A stretch of 64,000 nt of DNA from Allium sativum (lineage: Eukaryota > Streptophyta > Magnoliopsida > Asparagales > Amaryllidaceae): the NCBI GenBank assembly GCA_030737875.1, contig CM060911.1, forward strand, positions 93,826,599 to 93,890,598. Reading direction: 5' to 3'. The notes below the pieces were generated by a model that searched no databases, was not told the DNA's origin, and saw only the letters and a list, made by a program, of their open reading frames with translations. Below, one piece after another: positions 7,778 to 20,134 of the stretch (within the stretch, counting starts at the first letter, position 1; each line of letters begins with the position of its first letter). Position numbers and translations under genes: made by a program.

Positions 7778-10700
7778 ATGGCTACACGTGGAGCAGCAGC
7801 TAGAGGAGGCCGTGGAGGCCGAGGAGATGCAGCAGGAGGACGGGGGAATATCCCTGTAGTAGTGGAAGGCCCTATTATTCCGCCACCAGCACCAGAAGAC
7901 TTTGAGCTCGAAAAAGTAGCAAAGAGGTACAGAAATCTTGGGGGAAAACCTTTTACTGGCATTGGCACAGTGACCGAAGCTATAGCTTGGCTAAAAACCT
8001 GTGAGAAAATCTTCGAAGGTATGGGTACGGGAACTAACAACAAAGCCCGACTTGGCATTTGGCTCCTTCAGGAAGAAGCAGAACTGTGGTGGGATGCCAT
8101 TACCTCTGGGGATGCAGCTGGTACTATCCGGACTTGGGAGCAGTTCAAGACTTTGTTCAATGAGAAGTTTGTACCGGAACAGGCTCTAGAGAAGATGAGA
8201 GAGTAGTTTGCTAATCTCCAGCAAGGAGACCTCTCTATTCAGGATTATCTAAATAAGTTCACCCAATTATCGCGCTATGCTCCAGAACTGATTTTGACCA
8301 ACAAAGCAAAGAACAAGAGGTTCATATTTGGGCTGAAGCGCAAATACCATGATAGAGCTATGAGCAACATCAAACTCTCCTTTACAGAACTAGTAGAGAT
8401 GGCTTGCAATTACGAAGACATGGATGAGAGACATGCTAGCCAAGACCGCGCTAAAAGCCAAGTAGGGAATAAGCGCAAGGCTTCAACAGACCAACCCGAA
8501 TCTAGTATTACCGCGGCCGCTACTCAAAAACCCGCAAAGATCCCGAAAGGAAACTGCTACAATTGCGGGAAGCCTGGTCATTTCTCTAATGTATGCAAAT
8601 CCCCAAGGAAGCCGAAGGCAAATGACTCAGCCGAATGCTACAACTGCCACAAGAAGGGGCACTACAGCAGGAACTGCCCTCTGAAGCAGAATGCACAGGT
8701 GGCCCATGTCTATGACGGGAAGACCCCGCCAGCTATCACGGATGGATCAGGTAAACCCGATGTCTTGGGAGGTACCCTTACCATTAAAAATATTCCTATT
8801 TCTGTACTTTTTGATACCGGTGCATCACGTAGCTTCATTTCTGGTAAAATTGTTCATAAGTTAAAATTGAAACAAAGAATTCTAAAGGAACCGATTAAAG
8901 TTCAAAACACGATAGGAGGTTCTGTTAGTCTCAGTTTATACTGCAGAGTGCCTATCTCTTATTCACGTTACAAGTTTCCCATCCGCTTAATTGTTATGGA
9001 TTTATCGAAATTCGATGTTATTCTCGGTTTGGAATGGTTAACCAAATATAAGGCCGAAGTTATATGTGCCGAAAGAATCGATAAAGTCGAAACGAAGCTT
9101 GGACCTATATATATACCATGCCATGGCTCAGAAATAAATAGAACCGAATTTTGGTCTTCTTTAGAAGTTACTCCCCCTTCAATAGAAAAGATACCGGTCG
9201 TGAAAAACTATGCGGATGTGTTTGAAGAAGTAGAAAACTTACCGCCGCAAAGAGAAATTGAATTTAGAATTGATCTAATTCCGAACGCCCGACCAGTAGT
9301 ACATCCAATAAGAAGAATGGCCCCGAAAGAAAAAGAAGAGCTAAGTAGTCAAACCCGAGAATTACTTTGGAAAGGTCTGATCAGACCAAGCTTTTCAGCG
9401 CGGGGAGCAGCAGTTGTATTTGTCCCTAAATCAGATGGTACTTTAAGACTTTACGTCGATTACAGGGATCTCAATAAACAAACACTGAAGAACAAATATC
9501 CTTTGCCTCGAATAGACGATCTGTTGGATCAATCAAATGGAGCAACCGTATTCTCCAGAATGGACCTAGCTATAGGTTTCCACCAATTGCGTATAGCCAA
9601 AGACTGTGTTCCTTTGACAGCCTTCAGGGGTCCCGATTTATTCTACGAATGGTTAGTAATGCCGTTCGGCTTGTGCAACGCTCCGACATACTTCGTTGAT
9701 CTTATGAACAGAGTGTTCCGTGGTGTATTGAATAAATTTGTTCTAGTCTTCATCGATGACATTTTAATCTACTCTAAGTCGGAAGAAGAGCATGCAAAAC
9801 ATTTAGAACAAGTGTTGAAAATTCTAAGGAGAAATGTCTTGAAAGCTAAATTTTCTAAGTGTGTCTTCTGGCAGAATGAAGTTAAATTCCTTGGCCATGT
9901 CGTGTCAAAAGAAGGAATTGCTGTAGATCCGAGCAAAATTACAGCGATTTAGAACTGGAAACAACCTACTACTCCGACGGAAGTTCGAAGTTTCCTTGGA
10001 TTAGCTAGTTACTATCGGAAATTCGTTCAGGATTTTTCAAAGATATCAAGAGTATTGACAAAGCTTACAAAGAAGCATGAAAAATTCAAATGGACTCCCG
10101 AATGTGAAGAAGCTTTCCAGGAGCTGAAACTGAAATTGACAACCGCTCCAGTATTGACCATTATAGAAGGCAACCAAGACTTGATGGTATGGACAGATGC
10201 TTCTATTAGAGGGCTAGGAGCAGTGTTAATGCAAAATGGCCAAGTGATCGCTTATGCCAGCCGTCAACTAAAGCCGCATGAAAGAAACTATGCTACTCAT
10301 GATCTTGAGTTATTAGCCATCGTGTTTGCTTTAAGAATATGGAGGCATTATTTATTGGGCGAGAAATTCGAACTATACACCGATCATCAATCCTTGAAAT
10401 ACCTGTTCACACAGAAAGATTTAAACCTGAGGCAACAGCGTTGGTTAGAATTCCTTGCAGCATACGATTTTGAAATTATATACACCCCAGGGAAAGTCAA
10501 TGTTGTAGCAGATGCGCTCAGCAGAAAGAATGAAATCATCGCCAGTTTTTTCATCACATCTTCATTAACAGACAGAATCTCGACCCTTCATAAGGAGGAT
10601 AATTTTGTAAAAGTAATGATCAAAAGGATCAATGAAGGCATAGACTCCAGCTTCCAAGTGGATAGTGAGGGGGTTTTGAGATTAAAAGGAAGAATTTGTG

Positions 10701-12010
10701 TTCCCGACATCTCTGAGCTAAAAAGAGAAGTACTAGATGAGTGCCACAAATCCAAATTAAGTATCCATCCCGGTGTGAGCAAAATGTATAACGATATCAA
10801 GCGCACATTCTGGTGGAAGGCGATGAAAAGAGATATCTCATTATATGTTAGCCGATGCCCCACTTCTCAGCTAGTTAAGAGCGATCAACAGAAATTGGCT
10901 GGATTATTACAACCCTTAGAAATTCCAGGATGGAAGTGGGAACAAATCTCGATGGATTTCATCGATGGCCTGCCTCGAACTAAGAAAGGAAACGACAGTA
11001 TATGGGTAATCGTAGATCGCTTCACGAAGACTGCCCATTTCATACCTGTCCGATCCAACATAACGGCTCAAAGTCTAGCACAGATTTACTTCAGAGAAAT
11101 AGTTAAACTACATGGAGTGCCGCTCAATATAGTCAGCGATAGAGATCCCCTGTTTACTAGCAAATTCTGGGAAGCATTCCAGACGGAATTGGGAACCAAA
11201 TTAAATCTTAGCACCGCTAATCACCCTCAGTCAGACGGCCAAACTGAGCGGGTGAATAGAATTTTAGAGGATCTATTGCGGGCTTGCGTTATTGATTTCG
11301 GAGGATCATGGGAAGATCATTTACATTTAGCAGAATTCTCTTACAACAATAGCTATCAAGCAAGTTTGGGAATGTCCCCATTTGAAGCATTATACGGTAG
11401 ACCGTGCAGATCTCCCGCATGTTGGGTAGAACCTGGCAACAGACTTGTGTTAGGGCCCGATATGATTAGAGAAGCATCGGATAAGGTCGATTTCATTAAG
11501 AAGCGATTAAAAACCGCACAGAGCCGACAGAAAAGTTATGCTGATGCGAGAAAAAGGGATATATCGTTTGCCGTTGGTGATTATGTTTATTTAAGAGTTT
11601 CTCCAATGCGAGGAGTAATCAGATTTGGCAAGACTGGGAAGTTGGCACCGAGATTTATTGGTCCCTTTCCTATACTTGAACGGATTGGAACTCTTGCATA
11701 TAGGGTTTCATTACCTAATTGGTTGCCTGGTGTACATGATGTGTTCCACGTATCTCAGCTCAGAAAACATGTTCATGATCCAGATCTTGTTGTGGAAGAA
11801 GCAGCGCAACAGGATATTGACATAACTCCAGAATTAGCACTCAGCAGAGAGCCATTAAAGATAGTTGGCAAAGAAACCAGAGAGCTAAGGAGGAAAAAGA
11901 TTCATTTAGTCAAAGTGCTGTGGAGTAGTGATCCTAGAGACTGTACTTGGGAGACTGAGGAAAGTATTAAACAAGCCTATCCCAAATGCAGAGTGGACAT
12001 CTCTGACTAA
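7778..12010 (+). pseudogene. gag-pol: Element A gag-pol polyprotein (two in-frame TAG codons)
   Basis: A single frame of about 1410 codons encodes Gag, protease, RT, RNase H, integrase and a chromodomain, the proteins for particle formation, reverse transcription and insertion. The ATG at 7778 starts an Ala/Arg/Gly-rich N terminus. Zinc knuckles of CX2CX4HX4C type lie at 8555-8596 and 8636-8677. The protease motif DTGA is at about 8813-8824 and the RT motif FIDD at 9749-9760. RNase H spans about 10190-10530. Integrase shows HHCC and D,D,E elements (IDGLP, SDRDP, QTERVNR), and the chromodomain tail ends at 12010. Only two codons interrupt it: TAG at 8204-8206 in Gag and TAG at 9950-9952 after RT (Q in the relatives). 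The second Cys of the integrase zinc site reads Ser (CPTS), so integrase may be impaired even apart from the stops. The frame is otherwise intact. Confidence 0.93.
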
Positions 12011-12098
12011 CTCCGGTGCAAGGTACCTTTACAATACTTTACATTTACATTTTATTTCCTGCTTAGCTGTTATTTCCTTTTCGAGGACGAAAAGTTTT

Positions 12099-12111
12099 AA
12101 GTGGGGGAGAT
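12099..12111 (+). other. Polypurine tract of element A
   Basis: AAGTGGGGGAGAT ends directly at the 3' LTR start (12112). It is the primer site for plus-strand synthesis and is nearly identical to the tract of B (32958-32970). The 88 bp between the stop codon and this tract contain nothing else recognised. Confidence 0.92.
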
Positions 12112-13701
12112 TGTAATAACCCGGAAAATGTGAACCAGTTTAAAATTTTTAAATTAGGTTATTACCAAGAAATTTGAATAGTTGAAATAGCATATTTCAA
12201 TAAAATATAGAATTTGGTATGGTATGGCCGTTTGAAATTTTGAATACCAACTTTGTCTTACTGTGCCGGGTGGAAAATATAACGGATTTTGACGAAACTG
12301 AAAATATTTAAATCTGTTTATCAATACCTTTCTAACGAATCTGAAGAATCGAAATTTCATAACGGAAATCAAAAGTTATGGCCAAATGAATTTTCAGAAA
12401 GGTCGCTATATAGTATATATAGCCCTTGAAAATTGAGATTTTGCATACGACCTCGGAATTCGACGAAACCACTTTTGTTGGGTCCGGGACGGCAAATTAT
12501 TGCTAGGTTTCAAATTTCATAATTTTTTAAGCTAGTATGTGAGCGGGGCAAAAGATAACGTGTTTGGTCAAATTCTGTTAAAATGGGTCGACCTAAAAAT
12601 GGCCGTTTTTCAAACAAGCTCAGAATTCGACGAAACTGGTTTTGTTAGGACCGTATCGTCAAAATAAAGCTAGATTTATTTTTCTGGAATTTTTCGATTC
12701 AGTTTGTGGCCCTGGCAAATTGAAATGTACGTTTAAATTAAATATCGAATGTTTTATATTTTAATTTGAAAAATAACTGACTGTAACAGTCGAAATGGCC
12801 AACGAAACATATCCCATTGTGTCCGGAATGGGGGTATTTAGCTAGGGGCGACAGTCGTTGGGTTTAAAAAGGAGTCCGTTTGCAAAAACACTATTTAAAA
12901 ATTTCCTATAAATTCTGGCCAATAGGAAATTTTCTTTCAAAAAAAAATAAAAATAAAAAGCTCTAAAAGCCTAGCCGCCAGAACGATCGAACGACGCACG
13001 TCGTTCAAAACTTCTCGCCGATATCGCCGCCGCCTCAGGCCGTTTCGCCGTCGACCACCGTTGAAGCTTTTGTTCGCCGTACTCCCCTCTCCACATCCGA
13101 CCCAGCTTCGCCACCAACAGAGCCGCCGTCGTCGAGTTCTGGCGCTTCAAAGTCGTCGCCTTCCTGGAGCCACCGCCGCCTCGATTCGCCGTCGCACCAC
13201 GTCAGACTACCAGCGCCGGAAAGCTCTTCCCTCCCTCGACGACGTCCAACAGTCTGATCGTCCTATAGAGCTACGAATCAAGAGAAAAATCCAAACCTAG
13301 AATTGAGCAGGTTTGAAAACTAACGGCTTAAATAATTTTAAACTGTTTTAACACTATAAAGCGTTGCAAAACTTTGAAAAATAATATATTTTTCGTTCTT
13401 TAACGAAATTCGATGAAACAGGAGACACCGTGACCGCAAGGAGGCTCTCTACATCCTAGAAGAAGCCGCGGATTTTTCTGACCTTCCAACGATTTTTAGC
13501 ACTGCAATAACCAATGTGAGGAATCTAAATTATCTGTGTGAATGAAATCGCGTTGTATAAATTATATAAGCAAAGTGTAAATTATATACGCATTGTATAC
13601 CTCATGTACATGTGTTGTATAAGTTATATTAGCGATGTATAAATTATACAAGCGTTGTTTGAAACATATATGCTTTGAATTGTGATGAAATGCAAGTGAA
13701 T

Positions 13702-13743
<42 letters not shown>

Positions 13744-14118
13744 TCCCCTCGTCCACAAACCATGGACGATATTTATTGCTTGTGATTAACGTGATATTAT
13801 ATGGTATGACGAATGGTTGGAAATAATTGTTTGTGGTTGATATTATGGTTGAAAAATACCTTTGTGGTTGAAAAATACCCTCTAGTGGTTGAAACAAATT
13901 AGAATAGGATTGTGGAATTGAAAATAAAACATGCCGCCTGCGTGCGAACTAGATGCATGATCCCCATTGTCAAAAACCGCGAGGTTTTAAGGTAGAGCGA
14001 GGAGCCGTAATAGGGACGGTCCCGGTTTTAACTACCCTGCCGTTATGCTGCCGAAATTTTCTGAAATAATTATGTGTTAGAATAATTTTCATTCATTGAA
14101 ATTATTTACATATGCTAT

Positions 14119-14559
14119 ATCGAATATTCATGTGTTGAGTTGCAATTCATTCGTTGAGTTGAAATTCATGTGTTGAATATTATTTGAATTTAAACAAATG
14201 GCTTTAGCGATAAAAAATCACATTTTTATATATATACAAACGATATCGAATATTCATGTGTTGAGTTGCAATTCATTCGTTGAGTTGAAATTCATGTGTT
14301 GAATATTATTTGAATTTAAACAAATGGCTTTAGCGATAAAAATCACATTTTTATATATATACAAACTATATCGAATATTCATGTGCTGAGTTGCAATTCA
14401 TTCGTTGAGTTGAAATTCATGTGTTGAATATTATTTCAATTTAAACAAATGGCTTTAGCGATAAAAATCACATTTTTATATATATACAAACGATATCGAA
14501 TATTCATGTGTTGAGTTGCAATTCATTCGTTGAGTTGAAATTCATGTGTTGAATATTAT
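14119..14559 (+). repeat. 125-bp tandem repeat in A 3' LTR
   Basis: The counterpart of the 3605-4046 array, with the same copy number and small substitutions, for example a 'gtgctgagttg' variant in the third unit. Confidence 0.9.
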
Positions 14560-17263
14560 CATCCTTTAAAAATAAAATGAATCGACAATGAAAACTATAT
14601 TTTTATAGTGATTATGAAGAGTTAAAAATACATACGTGTCGAATAAATATTTTTGATGATAAAAATATTCCTTTTATCATGTATACGCTTAGTTAAAAAT
14701 ACACACGTGTTGAAATAAATAATAGTTTGCTAGAAATATTATTATTAGCTTTGTTCTGCATATATATACATGTGTTGAACAGGAAAAATGGATTAGCTGT
14801 AGAGTAAAGAAATTATTTGTGTGCCCGACAAATAGGTAAACCTTGATGAGTTGGCTGCGCAATTTTATTTATATATCAACTCCTGTGAATGCCATTGGAT
14901 GCGGAGTGCTGGTTTTTCTGTGTGAAATAATAAACAACGCCATAGGATAGTAACAATTAATTTTGAACTACACTACATGGCATACTTCTTGACGATAGGC
15001 ATACTTCATCATATTCCACATAAGAAATTGGAGCTTGTGTGACGAGGTGGAAGATTTACCATATAAGCAAGAGGCTTGTATAGCGATGACTATGTACTAC
15101 AGGTTGAACTGATGACTGATATGGACTATATAAATTATAACGATAAATTGCCAGATTAATAAAAACCCCACACGGGTCTGGAGTTGACAATAAGCACGTC
15201 GCTCTAGTTATTAGATACGGCACATGGACTATTTATTTCCACACGGAAACGGGGTGACGGGAATTTATTCTCTGGAGTGATTATCAGTACATGCTCCCCC
15301 GTAAACACCAGAATATATCACTAAAAATATGTGAATGCTTTTTAGGATTTATTGGGTACCTAATACGGCCCAATAAATTTCCAAACCCCTCCCCGTACAA
15401 AGGAGGTTATGGCGAAATTTTTCGAAATATTAAGGCGTTAGTGAAATATTTGAAGTGAAAACAAAGTTGAAATTATAAAATGAACTATAGTTGAAATAGT
15501 GGAATGAACTATATTTATATATATAAATATAAATATAATTAAAAGGAATAGAGGTCGTGCAGTTCGCGTTTCGGAATCGTAATTTGAAACGATTAGTACG
15601 AGAAATCCGACCATCGGATTTTCCCAAAAACCGCAACCGCTGGGTTCGCCTTGGAAATATCTTTCCGACGGCACCAACCTTGAAAAAATCCAACGGTTGG
15701 ATTGTCCGGAATGTTTAATTCAAATCTGAAGAAAAACAGCGCTAGAATCGTTTATATTTATATACAAATATAAATATAATTAAATTAAATCGAATAACAA
15801 CGCTGCAGTTCGAATTTTGAAACCGTAACTTCAAACGACTAGTGTGGGAGATCCGACCGTCGGATTTTCACGAAACTGGAACCGTTGGGTTCGCTTTGGG
15901 AATATCTTCCCACTGATATAGACTTTGTAGAAATCCAACGGTTAGATTTTCCGATATGTGTAAAACAAATTAAGGGAAAAGCAGCGCCAGTGCCACGACA
16001 CGACCTGAAACGTCGTTTAATTAAATATGGCCATTTTTAAATAAATAAAAATGGCGAAAAATCGTTATAAAATATTATAAGCAACATAGGTTGCAAATAA
16101 ACCAATTGGGCTTGAATTGTTTGATATTTGATGGTTGTATGTGTATGACATGAAAATAACACTAAATAACTGAAAGATAGATGTCGAATAATACAACCAT
16201 ATAAAGAATCGATTTAAATTCTAATGACGTGAATTATTTGAAAAGGCCGAGCTAACCCTCATTTCAAATAATTTATCGAGCGATTCGAATTGGAAAATGC
16301 AAAGACGATTCAAGACCGACGATCTTCGTATCGGTTGGATGGGCGCTACTGAGGTTCCTAACCGGAGTAGCTACCGGAATGGGACGGAAGTAGTAGCCGT
16401 CTGAACGTATGTGTTGATTGGACGGATATACGAGGAATTGACGCCTCCGGTTTCGTTCAGACCCAGGACGGACTTGTAAATGGACTGTGTGTCTGACATT
16501 GGATTTTGTTCTATACTGATTGATCTCTGTTAAATATATATCTGTTTGGCGGCGGAGAATTTATTCTTTTGCTTAACGCCCTTCTCTGAGACGTACGAGC
16601 TTAGAGGTTATATATCGATGGAAATCAATCGTATGGAGTGGACTGCCTATGTGGCATGCCAAGATGCTGTGATCAAGGCTTCTGTTGCAAAGCAAAGTCT
16701 TGTGGATGATGATCAAAGCAAGGCCCACGTGGCCTAGCTTTGTGTATTTCGTAAATTCGCGAACCTCACACCCCGGTATGAGTTAAAAACGGGATACGGA
16801 CCGCTGGGAGAGCACGACGTTTCTTTCTAGCTATGGTGGTGTCAGTGACTTACCAGCCCTGACATATATATCTACTTTTCACCTTTGTGGTTGTTGGAAT
16901 GCGAGGCGCCTCGATTATAGGTCTGTAAGGACCGGGAAACGTGTGTTCAGGCATAATTAATCCTCTAACGAAAGTGAGGATCGGCCCAGCCGCATCCAGG
17001 GGTTGCCCAGAGTGTGTAGTCCCGAGGCATTTGCTAGAGTGTCTCGAAGCGGAGAGGAGCTTGCCCCTTGCCTCGACTCATGACGGAAATCCAATTTCCA
17101 ATACGAAATAACGGACTCGATTGTAGAACTAGTATGGCGACATAGTGGTATGGGGCACTTATGCCGTCTATGATTGATATTTATGATGCTATTCGTTTTT
17201 GAAACATATATGCACTAGTAATAATATCAAATGATTTCGCTTTATACGTATCAAGCATATTTG

Positions 17264-17306
17264 GCTATTATAAGAATTGTGTGATGGGACTTAAGTCTTA
17301 TAATAG
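17264..17306 (+). other. Damaged copy of the stem-loop in A 3' LTR
   Basis: Both outer arms survive (GCTATTATAAG and CTTATAATAGC, here fully paired), but about 28 bp covering the inner 5' arm and the 'ccggcttgcgttgc' loop are gone. The LTRs were identical at insertion, so this loss happened afterwards in the 3' copy. Confidence 0.75.
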
Positions 17307-18006
17307 CTTCATTCTTTCTAAAAGCATTGCGGTGTTTTAAAAGAATTTACCTTGTTTTTAAATGCACTAGCAATCACTGGAGTAAACCCGTTCCGCGAAA
17401 GTGGCGTGGTCCTATGATTTGCTATTACTGTTGTTTAACTGTTAAATAGATTCCTCATACCAGTCCCCATGACTGACTCGTTGTTTGTTTCACTTTGCAA
17501 ACGCGGGTGCCCTTATTTTCGCACGGGTAGCCTAGTACATACGTGACAGGTGGTTTTTGGTTCTGCACTGCTGCATAGAGTGCATTTTTGGCTCATGTCG
17601 AGGCTGACTTCACAGAGATGACTTTGACATTTTCCGCCATTACTATACTTACATTATGATTCCTCCACTGGCGATGCAGACTGATTTACTTTCCGTATTT
17701 CTTATTATATGTATATGTATTCCCCCTTCGGCGATGTAGACTGATACTCTTATTATGTCTCACTGCATGTATGTATTCCGCCTCTGGCGATGATGACTGA
17801 TCACTTTCCTTTCATTTACTAAGTTGTATCCCACGTTGTGCTATTCTGATATTCCTACATGTTGTGATTCCGCTGTCATATCCATGTAAAATTATTTTAT
17901 TTATTGTTTCTGCTATTATCTGTACTCTGCTATGATGATTATATGTGTTATTTCCCAATGATTATCCTTAATACCGCCCCTCGGATTTTGGGATCGTCAC
18001 AGTGGG

Positions 18007-18849
18007 TAGCTCTCAACTGTTGGTGATATACATTCGATACACTCAAGCGAAATGAGTGGTTGGTTATGTGTGGGCCGGGTTGCAAAACTTTCTTGTTGAA
18101 CCCAGTGTATTCGCCTCTAGAGATACGCCATCGGCAGGTGGTCCCATACCTTGTCATAGTTGGAATCCAATCTCCAATAAGTGCCCGCGGTTTTTTGTTT
18201 GTATACTATAAAGGTGGAACGTGAGATGCAAGCGTTCTGCTAGATTGTTAATTACTTGTGATTAGACATTATTATAATATCAGAGAAATATTGATTTTCA
18301 AAACTGTTTTGGATTATCGTAAGGTAAAAACTGTCCGTGTTTATGTATTGATCGGTCTTACGATTATCGGTTCTTTTGGAAAGGATTTTGAAAAATAAAA
18401 CCAAATGATTTGAGTTTACTCAGACCGGTCCCATGACTGACCTAGAGTTATTTTGTTTTGTTTTCCCTAAACTCTTGGGTGCCCAAATTTGTATGGGCAG
18501 TCAAGTGATTAGGATTTTATAGATATACTTTGGAGGAGCTTGGAGCAGGAGGCTTCAGCACTATAGATATATAGTTTAGTTCCGTTGTGATGTTGTGTGA
18601 TAATGGTATGTATATACTGTTACAAGTTAAACTTCCAAAGTTATGTTGTATATTATATTTTATTCATTCCGCTGTGAGATACGTGTTTACTCTGATTGAG
18701 TTCTTCTTCTTCTTCTATTCTAATTTTCTATCTCATCTATTCTCACCCTCTAACTTCTTTCTATTAATGATCTGGAATGTTCGAAGTATGAATGGTCAAC
18801 ATGGTAGTTTGGTGTTGATTTTCGGAGTCGAAAACCCCAATCTGTTACA
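18007..18849 (+). repeat. Old LTR (H), right part
   Basis: This continues the LTR interrupted at 1626. It has the conserved 'cccatgactgacc' and 'gggtgccc' blocks (about 18430-18485) and ends near 18849 at an AATCTGTTACA-like terminus. The stretch before that end matches the reversed complement of fragment G (for example ctctaacttctttcta). No primer site follows, so H is not a 5' LTR. Confidence 0.65.
18316..18364 (+). other. Diverged stem-loop in LTR H
   Basis: The arms ATCGTAAG (18316-18323) and CTTACGAT (18357-18364) pair perfectly over 8 bp. In A, C, E and F the same place reads ATTATAAG/CTTATAAT. Three positions have therefore changed on both arms while pairing is kept. The loop is shorter and unlike the others. 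Confidence 0.6.
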
Positions 18850-19199
18850 CATATTTTATTATAATATATTTTTACTACGGTATTGAATCTCACTGTTAAT
18901 TGTTTAACACACATACCGCCACACGCGACCTTCAAGCGCGATGAAAATGGACATGCCGCTACGTCTCCACTTTTCGGTCTTATAAAATTAATTTTGTCGA
19001 AAGCGGGGATTGTATGAAAAGAAAACTATTTTTTATGCTTATATAATATATTGAACAATTTACCGTGTGCGAAGCACGGGCCTAATCATAAGGAAGCAAC
19101 GCGCTGATTGAACGTTCTATTTCGTATGATTATTTAATTCCATTATCAACTGTCGTTGAGCGTTTTATATTCGTACCGATGTACATGAATTTCAAATCG
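18850..19199. other. Unassigned stretch between LTR H and fragment K
   Basis: AT-rich DNA without a credible reading frame. The only structured element is the hairpin at 19063-19080. Confidence 0.5.
19063..19085 (+). mobile_element. Possible Helitron 3' end
   Basis: The near-palindrome CCGTGTGCGAAGCACGGG is followed by C and CTAA, then T. A short GC-rich hairpin shortly before a terminal CTRR, with T after it, is the signature of a Helitron 3' end. Here the spacing is very short and no 5' end (TC after A) could be fixed, so this is a weak call. Confidence 0.3.
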
Positions 19200-20102
19200 T
19201 AAATTATGAAATATCGCGACGTTTCGAGTTTGCTTTATGATTATATATAAATTTTATGTTCAAATTTCGTTATCTAAACAAATTATATGTTATAAATCCA
19301 TATATAATTTCAATTCAATAAACAAAATAATAAAATATATTAAATATTCTATAGTTCATACATTCAATAAAAATAATATTTTTATTGTTCAAACATTTTA
19401 TTCAACACATGAATATTTTACATGGTTCATATATACATTAAAAATTAAAAAAAAATTAATGAATAAATATTTATTTCATAAAATTTCGGCATTATAATGG
19501 CGCGATATTAAAACCGGAGTAATGTCCAGCATTACCCCTCTCTTTATATTGGTTCGTGCCATACACAATAAATCCAATCAATCACAAAACCACAATACAA
19601 TTAATTTCCATAATACAGTCAATTTTCCCAATACAATCCAAACAATCATTGTTTGTACAATAAATTGTGTCGGGGGCTACTAATCCCCGTCTATATCCTA
19701 GTATATATTTCACTGTAAAATAATTAGAGTGAGATGGAGTTCTCACCTTTGGTTTCCACTACGTCATTCTTTATTGGACAGTTTGGATTCCGTTTTGTTT
19801 CCAGTCAGTTCCATCGCGTAGTGTCCTTAAATCATATTTTTATATATCGCTAATTCTATTAAAAAAATCATATTTTTACAATGATGTATATATTTTAAAA
19901 ATCACATTTTTATAGATTGTTATTTCTTTTAAAAATCCTACTATTTATATTTTTAAAATCAATGCTATATATAAATTAAAAATCATATTTTATTTAAAGC
20001 TATTTCATATTAAAAAAATCACATTTTTATAAATTCTATTTCATTATAAAAATAACATTTTTATCTAAGCTATATGTAATTAAAAATCACATTTTTAGCT
20101 TG

Positions 20103-20134
<32 letters not shown>

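Larger units (their letters stand above)
1627..18001 (+). mobile_element. Element A: complete Ty3/gypsy chromovirus with 5.9-kb LTRs
   Basis: A full-length LTR retrotransposon of 16,375 bp. It is flanked by a perfect 5-bp target-site duplication GTGGG (1622-1626 and 18002-18006). Both LTRs begin TGTAATAACCCGG and end GGGATCGTCACA, and both are 5890 bp (1627-7516 and 12112-18001). Between them are a tRNA-iMet primer site, one gag-pol reading frame and a polypurine tract. The interior (7517-12111) is only 4595 bp, shorter than either LTR. The LTRs differ by scattered substitutions and small indels, so the insertion is fairly recent but not brand new. Domain order with a chromodomain after integrase places it among plant chromoviruses, probably Tekay/Del-like; the lineage is not certain. 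Confidence 0.95.
12112..18001 (+). repeat. Element A 3' LTR (5890 bp)
   Basis: Same length and ends as the 5' LTR. By eye the differences are scattered substitutions, a longer TA run (13704-13742), a run of extra A-rich bases near 12940-12958 and a loss of about 28 bp at 17275 that removes the 5' part of the stem-loop's loop. An open frame at 13061-13300 inside the GC-rich leader starts at a non-ATG codon and is not kept in any other family, so it is not called as a gene. Confidence 0.95.

Noticed and set aside
7774..8058. Minus-strand open frame opposite the start of A gag
   Set aside because: It mirrors the Gly/Ala/Arg-rich gag codons on the plus strand and has no independent support.
8204..8206. 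Programmed read-through of the TAG in A gag
   Set aside because: The codon falls in the middle of the Gag core rather than at a gag/pol border, and B and D have sense codons there, so a mutation is simpler.
13061..13300. Arg/Ser-rich 79-codon open frame in the 3' LTR of A
   Set aside because: It starts at a non-ATG codon, the equivalent 5' LTR segment is not kept as the same frame, and it lies in the predicted non-coding leader.
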